A program made the position numbers and the translations under genes. Shown here one piece after another: positions 56,501 to 64,000 of a stretch of 64,000 bases of DNA. Position 1 is the stretch's first letter; each line of letters opens with the position of its first letter. Origin of the DNA: Pachypanchax playfairii (lineage: Eukaryota; Chordata; Actinopteri; Cyprinodontiformes; Aplocheilidae). The notes beneath the pieces are model-generated. The model searched no databases. It was not told the origin of the DNA and saw only the letters and a list, made by a program, of their open reading frames with translations. The stretch covers positions 1,350,722 to 1,414,721 of the forward strand of contig SSNP01000121.1 of the NCBI GenBank assembly GCA_006937955.1. Reading direction: 5' to 3'.

Positions 56501-59500
56501 GACCTGCAGACTCCACAGTACCAGACTCACTATGCTGGATTATTTACGGTATTAGGCAACCCAAAAGGGTGCCCGCTGCTCTGCCAGTTATTGGCTGGTA
56601 GATGTAAACAAAATGCCAACGTCGTACCCATCAAAATCAATATTTTATAATATTTTACTTCAAATATAATTTTTAAAGGAAATATTGTATTTTCATTCTA
56701 CAACCCTCTAAACACCCCGTGGTGGCATTATTTTGTTATAAATATTGCTTTTTATGAAAATATTCCATATACCACCTTTAATATTCAGCAAGCAACTGCC
56801 CCAGAATGCTTTGCGAGGTTTAAGCCAATAAAATCTGTAGAGCTGTCAAGACGTCAATGGCACCGAGTGTTCAGATTCAGTTTGACGTCTATAGACGTCA
56901 ATGGCACTGAATGAGTTAAAGATCTATTTATTTTTGCTGATTTTGGGTAGATTCGGAGATTTGGGTGTTTGCAAATGTGTCTTTTTTTAAAATGAACCTT
57001 TTCAACTCTGTGTGTCATAAAAAAACAAATGAAAAACAGATCTGACTTTTTTAGCATCGTCCTAAAGATTCAAATCAACATTTGGTTGATTTTATACTTT
57101 GTTTCTGAGCTGCCAGACTTTATTTTGAAGTGGTCTCGATCAGTAGGTCGTCAAGCTTTCTGAAAGTCTTCTAAACTGTTTTTGGCTCAGTTCTTGTTTC
57201 TAAGTCATCTGCTTAGAAAATAAGGAAAGTGGACACTGTAGGACAAAATAAGAACTAAGAGTTGATGGATTCAATTTAAAATACAAGTATTAAACTCCTT
57301 GAGGGTTCTTCATCTTCAGCACACCTGGTTCTGCAGGACTTGTTGACATGCTGAGAAGGGAAGTCAGGTGTGTTAGAGCTGGAAAACACCTAAAAGTCCT
57401 TAATTTAAAAAATGGGAACAAATTGGATCCTTCTGAGAAACTGCTGATAACAAACTGCCTCAGGATCAAATTCAAAATATGCTGAATTATTTGTTGTACG
57501 AGGAAAGAAAACTGCTTTATTTCTTGAGTTTAGATGTTTTTTTTCTACTGCTGCCACGATTAGTCGATTAGTCATGATTACGTCGACAAAGAAAATTGTC
57601 GACAATAAATTAAATAATCGACGTCACCGTTTATTCTTCTTATTTTCTTTTGTTTTTTTATCCCGCTGCTTTCTGTCTTTCTGCTTGACTCATTAAAAGA
57701 AAGCACATCGTCTTGTTAGCTGCTAACATTAGCAGGGAATGGCTTGTATAAACGGTATGTTATACGTTAAAAGGTGTGTTGGGGTGGCGAGTGGTGCATA
57801 GAGCCTCTTGTCGTCTTTTTACACTGCACTTCTTTATTAAATGTCTAACACGAGCATCTCTCTGCTGTGCAAGAACCGAATGACTAGAGAACTTTATTTT
57901 TTTCTCTCTCCCGATTACCGTAATACAGGACATAGAAACGCACTCCAATATTCACCCTCCAATTATCGTAACACACTGAGCGCACAATGTTCACACTTAA
58001 TATTTCATTACCATTAGCAAACATATGTCATGTATTTGCTCTAACTTTACAAATGCTAATGATTTATTGTATACCGCTACTTTACAGTTTTAAAAAAGTG
58101 TATGGTGTTGTCATGGTGCAATAAGCTGGACTTTACGCATGGTACGATTATTTGACTAATCGCCAGAGAACCAAGAAACTCTGGAAACAAAATCAAAAGA
58201 AATGCGACTCAAGAACAAAAACATCCTCACGAATCGATGAATAGTTTATAGTCTGTTTCTTATTTTGCTTTTTAGAACATGAACTCTTGTAAAGTTTTAA
58301 AATCTTTAGCGGAAAGTTAATTGTAAAAAAAAAGACAGAAGTAGCAGTTTTTTACGGATGTGTCTATAAATACATACTCTTTTTATCATTCCGTACCCGA
58401 GAAGCCATTTTGAATTCATCTCATCCGACATATAATTCCTCAGATTTGTTTTTTTCATATGAACCTCTTGACATGACTCTGAGCTACAATCAACACCTTC
58501 GATGTTTTTATTTCTATTTTAATCTCTCCATATTCCTAATCTGTTTCAGCTTCATAGCAGGAACCAAAAAATGTCTGTCCGTAAATCTGCCAAAAGAGAA
58601 ACATTTACTCAAACGTATTATTTGTTGTTAAGCACCTGAACCTGGTTTGGGGTTGGTGTTGTTTCTCTCTGCTCCTTGACGTACGTGGATCTGCTTGATT
58701 ATTATTCATTAGCTCTATTTCAATAACAGTTTGATAGAAAACAGTCCTTTGTGAGTACATTTGTTTGAGTTGTTGGACGTCAGTCCATCCGTCTCCTGCT
58801 TGTCTGGAACCGACTCACAGAAGCAGCAGCTTAAGCAGAGACATCCAGACCTCCTGCTCCTCATCTACATCCTCCAGCTCACAACCGTCAATAGCTTTTT
58901 TTTGATGAGGAGCAGCGACTGTACTCTGAGCTCCTCCCTGTAGCCGCGCACGCCTCACCCATTTGCTGAGGATGAGTCCAGCCACTCGACAGCGGAAGCT
59001 AATTTCAGGCGCTTGTATCTGCAGTCACATTCTTTTGGACGTTAGCCACAGCTCATGACCACACCGAGTTGATCATCTATCTCTGCCGCTTCATTCACTC
59101 ACTCGTAAAGAAGACCTCAAGCTCTTGCACCTGGGGAACTGAGTCATTCCTGTCATCTCCATGTTTTTCATCTGAAATACACAAAACATGAAAGGCAAAG
59201 GATGGCTTGTTCTAACATGATCAGTTTACATGATTTATTTGTCCTTCTTTTGAGTCCTTGTTGTCTACGTTTAGTAAAACAGCATTTTTTCCAGAATAGT
59301 CTATTTCCTGCATTTCATTTTATTTCAGAAAATAATTCCAATTCTGAGCTTTATTCAAGGGATGCCAACATCCAAAGCAAGAAGTAGAGCAGATGACATA
59401 AAGAAGACAGTTTAAACAGGGTTGAGCAGATCATCAAAGGTTATCCACGACAACACGACTGAAAGGGAACGATCTGAGGAAGTAAAATCTGCTATTATAT

Positions 59501-60507
59501 ATAAAATCTGTGAGATAAAGTGTCACAGTGAAGGAGAAAAAAGTTTTTTTTCCCCTGCACTTTTGATGGAAATTCAGATTCCAGTACGAACATCCCTGTA
59601 ACTAACTGTAGGTTTATGCAGTAACCATTTCCCACCAGCAGGGGTCACCCTTTATATATCTTTCCACATAAGAGAACTTTGTTTAGAAGCATAAACAGGC
59701 TACATTTGTAGTGTCTCACCTGCTTGATAATGTTTTATCATTGCTTATAATCACCCGACTAACAGAAAGAGTTGTTTACGATTTGCAGTGATTTTAAAGA
59801 CAGAAGGTAACAGGTTTTTATTTTACTCAGATATAATGATGCTTGTCATTTTATTTTTTGCATCCAAGAGCCAGACTGGCCACTGACTCATACAATAAAA
59901 TGACAACTTGACATCACAGATGCAGACAGCTCCTGTTTTTTAATCAATGACAGAAACCGGCGCTAAATGAAAGGTGTAATAATCACACACTGAATTTCAG
60001 ATTGTTTTTTCACTGTCATCCTGCCTTTATATTCTAATACATGATCTGTAAACTGTGTGAAACTTGCATTCAGTTCTGAGAAGAAGGTTTTTAATTTGTT
60101 CAACTAATGCAGGATTCTGAGGTGAGGGTGATCGGCCCCTCTCGTCTCCCCCTCTCAGGATTTGCTGTTGTTTATACGCTCCTTTGTTTTCTCAGTGGTG
60201 TTCTGTTGCTGAGTGTCTTTTGTTTCTACACCTTGATGCCTTTTTTTTTCTCTCTCTTTCTCACATTCAATCAACACTCCCCGCAAATATCCTCTTTGAT
60301 TCTTTCATAAAGCTCGTTAAACGTTCGGCGCGTCAGGCGCAAACGCATTCCCTATTTAGTTAATTTGCGATGAGGGAGGATGAAGGATGGTTTGTTTGTC
60401 CCTCATCATTCAAAGTAAAATTTGATCAAAGCCTCACAGTGGCTTGTGTTTTTTTACGCGGTGCAGAGGATGTGGTGGTTGGGGGGGGGGGGGGGGTNNN
60501 NNNNNNN

Positions 60508-60540
<33 letters not shown>

Positions 60541-62744
60541 ATGTGTTTCATTTTGTGCTTGCACAGTAGCGTGGGGAAGGTAAGGGAATTATTTAACCCG
60601 GGGTAGCCTCTCAATGAGTCATCCACTCTGAGATGTTTCAAGTTTTGCAAGTCATTCCCTGTAAGTGTGAAGCTGAAGGAGCCAAACACAGCAAAAAAAT
60701 AAAAAATAATAAAAAAGTCTCCCCAGTTTTACTCCAATGTCTCCACAGACGACGTCCTATTGTCTTCCTCACTACTTTGTCTTTTTTTGACACTCTGCTG
60801 CACGTTTTTGCTACGAGTGACTCATTCGCCTCAGCCCCACCCTTCTCCATCCCGCCTCCCTCTTTCCCTCTACCTCTCAGTTGAGCTGATTTTCCCACCC
60901 ACCCTCTTTCGATAACAAAACGTGTTCTCTTTCCTCTCTCCTAAACTCTTTTTGCCATCACAAGTGCTCACCCCCCCATGGTTCCCATTTTTACCTGATT
61001 CAAAGACACAAACTCCCCTATAAATAGAAATGGAATTAAAAAGGACAAACAATGTCGCTGATTTTGACTTGAACCTCTTTTTCAATGAACTTTTTTTTAG
61101 TATTTCTACACTCCAGCCCTTCCACCTCTGTTCTATTGACATGTGACTGCATCTCCGTTCATTAAGGCAGTCTGAAGAGGATGTGGGCTTAAAACTCCTT
61201 CATCTTAAAGACCCACTGCAGCAATAAGCCTCGGAGGACGTTCAGCATGTTAATCAATGAGGCTCTGATGTTTCCCAGAGATTCTCAGACGGGGCGAATC
61301 TTCGTCCTTTTCTTTCTTTCTTTGAGTCATTCGTGACTTCTTGTCTTGCCTCCCGTGGCAGCGTGCTATCTCCCTTGACAGCTGTTTGGTGAAACAAGCT
61401 GCAAGTCCTCACCCTGCGTCTGAGATTAAAATTTTCTTCTTTTTTGACCGTTTCACACACCCTCTGCTTGTTTCTTGCTTTTTGTTTTTTATTCTGGTTT
61501 CTTCACCCTCACCTTTAACCGTAAACTCCATCAGTACTTTTTGTGTCTCTGATCAGATTTGTTGCGACTCACTCTTTAGTTTGTGATTTTAATTAGCCTT
61601 TTTCTTAAAAAAAACAACCAAAAAACAGCATCTGAAGAACGAGCGTTTTTGAGCTGTTTTCTCGCCTCCTTTTGTCCTGCAGGAGGAGCTGCGGGAGATG
61701 AGGGAGCAACCCATCGACCCCCAGGCGGAGCAGGAGATCATCGACGGCATCGAGGAGGTCTACTTCTCCAGCGACTCCTTCGACATGGTGAAACACGAAC
61801 TGGAGGTCAGAACTCGTTTTAACGTGTGAACAAGTCGCTGTAAAAACGACAACAGTGAGACCCCACACACCGCCGCAGCGAGACCGACGACATCACACCC
61901 CCCACATTCCACCGCCCTAGATAAAAGTTACATTACAGATGTGAATAAAGATGGTTTATTGCTCGTTGGGCCTCTTCTGACTGACAGGAATGAAGTTTTT
62001 TCTTTTTTTTGTTCTCACCTGAGTCTGTTACTCTTCTGCTGAGCGGCATGCATATCATCCAGGTCTGGATTGATGGATTGCATCTGCTCAACACAAGAAA
62101 GGTGTGAAATCTCATTAGATTTATCTCAGTATTGCTACACCATCTGAAATGAGACTCTCAGTCAAGAGGAAAGTAATTACCCATCATCCTTTGGGCCATG
62201 GATCCGTAATATCTTCTTTCTGTAGCAGAGTTTGTTTGCTGTTTACTAAATAAGATTCTCTACTTTCTCGACTAATCTGACTCGTGCTTCAGTGAAGTGT
62301 GTTTACTGAGCAAATTCTTTTTGTTCCCCCTCCTTTTTTTTTTTTTGAATATTTTCAAAAGGACAAAGAGTTCCAGCTATTTTCATTCATGAATACCCCA
62401 AAGTTCTTAGAAGTTCATAAGGATTTCTTTGAGAAATTAAGACTCTCAGGAGTGAAAAATGAGCTCTTTCAAGATAAATGAAATCCCTGCTGTGATCCTC
62501 GGCAGCAGAACTTTGACACTACTAAAGTGGGATTAATATGAGTCTTTCACTAAGTTGAAATCTGGATGTTTTTATCGACTGCTTGCAGTTTGAATTCTGA
62601 TACAGATCATGGCAGAAGTGGTTCATAAAATCAGTAATTTAGCATGTTTGCTTATGTTGTGTGTGATTATAGAAGCTTCCAACTGAGCTGAACCTGCAGG
62701 AGCTGGAAGAATACCGAGACAAGCTCAAGAGGCAGCAAGCTGCA
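53506..62744 (+). CDS. vps50: VPS50 / syndetin, N-terminal part (4 exons, partial)
   Basis: VPS50 (formerly CCDC132) is the specific subunit of the EARP tethering complex, with VPS51-53, and acts in endosome-to-plasma-membrane recycling and dense-core vesicle maturation. Four phase-0 exons (53506-53538, 54040-54108, 61683-61805, 62673-62744) encode 99 residues. They begin MQKIKSLMARQ, then GLKSPQES, EELREMREQPIDPQAEQEI, EEVYFSSDSFDMVKHELE and KLPTELNLQELEEYRDKLKR. All match the start of mammalian VPS50, including the small first exon. The rest of the roughly 960-residue protein lies beyond the right edge. The promoter holds E-box and ZNF143-like motifs, annotated separately. Confidence 0.95.
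54040..54108 (+). CDS. vps50: vps50 exon 2 (residues 12-34)
   Basis: The 69-nt phase 0-0 exon encodes GLKSPQESMSDLSPVENLRI followed by PSK. GTGACAG precedes it and GTAAGC follows. It matches the serine-rich N-terminal linker of VPS50. Confidence 0.93.
57549..58165. mobile_element. Probable hAT-like non-autonomous repeat
   Basis: The left end carries CGATTAGTCGATTAGTCATGA and the right end, reverse complemented, CGATTAGTCAAATAATCGTA. Nearby GTCGAC words (57581-57625) are typical of a widespread fish repeat. Exact ends and duplication were not resolved. Confidence 0.5.
60481..60539 (+). repeat. Poly-G tract with assembly gap
   Basis: Sixteen G, one T, ten N (60498-60507) and then 32 G form a near-continuous G run in vps50 intron 2. 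The true length is unknown. The tract could fold as a G-quadruplex. Confidence 0.95.
61683..61805 (+). CDS. vps50: vps50 exon 3 (residues 35-75)
   Basis: The 123-nt exon encodes EELREMREQPIDPQAEQEI, then IDGIEEVYFSSDSFDMVKHE and LE. It is clearly more GC-rich than the surrounding intron. Acceptor CCTGCAG and donor GTCAGA flank it. The segment starts the conserved N-terminal coiled-coil region. Confidence 0.95.
62673..62744 (+). CDS. vps50: vps50 exon 4 (residues 76-99)
   Basis: The 72-nt exon encodes KLPTELNLQELEEYRDKLKR and then QQAA, a heptad-like coiled coil. Acceptor TTATAG and donor GTAAGG flank it. The next codon in the family is valine, expected in an exon outside the window. Confidence 0.95.
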
Positions 62745-62859
62745 GTAAGGATCTTCCTGCTTTTCCATCACGAACACACACAGTATCTTCCAACAAATTT
62801 CTTCTGTGTTAACAAGATTTAGGAATAAAATGGTTCAGACAATTCCTAAAAGAGCGTAA

Positions 62860-63829
62860 AGGTCCCATATTATGAAAAATCAACTTTGGAGATTTGTGGG
62901 TGTTATTGGGTGTCTGTGGTGCATATAGACACATACAAAGTTGGAAAAAAAACATCCATGCTGTTTTGAGAGGGAGGGGTTTCTGAATCCAGTCTAATAT
63001 GTTTGCTGTTCAATATTAGGAGTTGTGCTCTGGGCTTCACACACCCTCCAAGAATTTACTCCACCCACCAGGTACAGCAGTAACTTCCTCGGACACCCAC
63101 AATTTAGTTATCGATTCGAAACCGCTGGTCTAGATTAGGAAACTCATCTCTCAAAATGCTGTTGTTGTTTGCTGCTCAGAAGAACACAAAACAGTTCATC
63201 AGGTCCCAGATGCAGAGGACAGAAGAGTGGCATTTCAATTTATTTATAATAGCTTAGCTGCTGCTAATGAGGAGCTAACACTGTTACCGGAGCCGATCCG
63301 CTGCTAATAAAAACATAAGCCTAGCTGCTGCTTAGTCAAGCTGCTCCTACAGAAGAGCTACACCGTTCCATCTCTTTCTGGGTCAAACTGGTAAGCTTAA
63401 AGAACCGCATCTCTACCAGCAAAACAACACAGATACATGAGTAAATGTCAGACTAACCTTTCAATAATGTTAAGTTGGAGTCTTCAGGCTCAAAGTTCCT
63501 CAGTCCAAAGTTTTTTTTTTTTTATCACATTTTAAGTCAAATTTCTTGGCACTGCAACGTTTGTTTATCATTAATTGCAGTTTAATCAGCTCCGGTGTCT
63601 CATGAAATGCGCAGGGAACAGAGATGGGCGGGGCTTAGAGCTTCTAGCGCTGCCCAAGAGCCGTGCCCACATGAAACAGAGCATTTCAAAATGAGGTGAG
63701 AGGAGACGAGTTTGGGAACAACAGCTGAACTTTCAAAAAGGGCCAATTTAAACACTGCATGACTTTTACATGTCATTGAGATGTAAAGGAAGGATTCAGA
63801 GTGTGTGAAAAGTGCATAATATGGGAGCT
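62860..63829. mobile_element. TTAA-type MITE (AGGTCCCATATTATG ends)
   Basis: A 970-bp unit with inverted ends AGGTCCCATATTATG and, from the right, AGCTCCCATATTATG. The right flank is TTAA (63830-63833); the left is GTAA (62856-62859), one change. No transposase was seen. It lies in vps50 intron 4. Confidence 0.75.
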
Positions 63830-63859
63830 TTAAGTATTTGAAACTTTTCGTGCCGATGA

Positions 63860-64000
63860 GTAAGTCAAGTCAAGTTTATTTATACATACAGCGTGACAGC
63901 TGACCAAAGTGCTGTATAGTGAATCAAGAAATATATATAACAACAAAAAAATACCTAAACAAAGAATAAAACTACAAATACAATAAAAAAACAGGCTGTA
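63860..64000. repeat. Partial interspersed repeat at window edge
   Basis: The AAGTCAAGTCAAGTTTATTT stretch followed by CCAAAGTGCTGTA is a common fish interspersed-repeat terminus. The unit runs out of the window, so its type is not assigned. Confidence 0.45.

Larger units (their letters stand above)
54109..61682 (+). other. vps50: vps50 intron 2
   Basis: A 7.6-kb intron with no coding exon seen. It holds a hAT-like repeat (57549-58165), a poly-G tract with gap (60481-60539), and a direct duplication of GACGTCAATGGCAC at 56851-56864 and 56904-56917. Confidence 0.6.

Noticed and set aside
62299..62481. 60-codon frame upstream of vps50 exon 4
   Set aside because: It does not match VPS50, and exons 3 and 4 join in phase without it.

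Overview
The window is vertebrate nuclear DNA, most likely from a teleost fish. Split genes with GT-AG introns, an AT-rich background, microsatellites and many fish-type transposons (Tc1, Harbinger, hAT-like, TTAA-target elements, tRNA-derived SINEs, LINE fragments) all point that way. No prokaryotic genes, CRISPR arrays or tRNA genes were seen. Two single-base N calls (26449, 38901) and a 10-base gap inside a poly-G tract (60498-60507) show this is draft assembly.

Three protein-coding genes are supported. (1) cdk6, minus strand: three coding exons at 17303-17080, 13054-12919 and 7413-7246 encode residues 1-176 of the cell-cycle kinase, and the remaining exons lie left of the window. (2) hepacam2, plus strand, complete: nine coding exons between 37428 and 48430 join in frame to a 457-residue immunoglobulin-superfamily membrane protein. 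(3) vps50 (syndetin), plus strand: the first four coding exons (53506-62744) encode residues 1-99, and the gene runs off the right edge. This is the conserved vertebrate cdk6-hepacam2-vps50 block. From memory of the human map, hepacam2 is inverted here relative to its neighbours, and no SAMD9/SAMD9L-like reading frame lies between cdk6 and hepacam2.

Layout: 1-17.3 kb is cdk6 with large introns holding a degraded Tc1 element with a nested MITE, an intact 1.6-kb Tc1 element, an internally deleted LINE, a SINE and a nested pair of LINE remnants. 17.3-37.4 kb is the cdk6 upstream region and intergenic DNA. It holds a GC-rich block near the cdk6 start, two candidate enhancers rich in homeodomain/POU/SOX-type motifs, several terminal-inverted-repeat elements and three of four copies of a ~575-bp TTAA-flanked repeat. 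37.4-50.1 kb is hepacam2 with its 3' UTR; its introns hold the fourth TTAA copy, a (TGAT)n microsatellite and a Harbinger element nested in a solo-LTR-like unit. 50.1-53.5 kb is intergenic with a hAT-like MITE, the second internally deleted LINE copy and a SINE. 53.3-64 kb is the vps50 promoter, with a perfect CLEAR-type E-box, and the first introns.

The three genes do not form a pathway; they are long-standing chromosomal neighbours. The distinctive content is the mobile-element archaeology: an apparently intact Tc1 transposase gene, two LINE copies sharing one internal deletion and frameshift, and several elements dated relative to each other by nesting. I found no convincing sign of an undescribed biological system.
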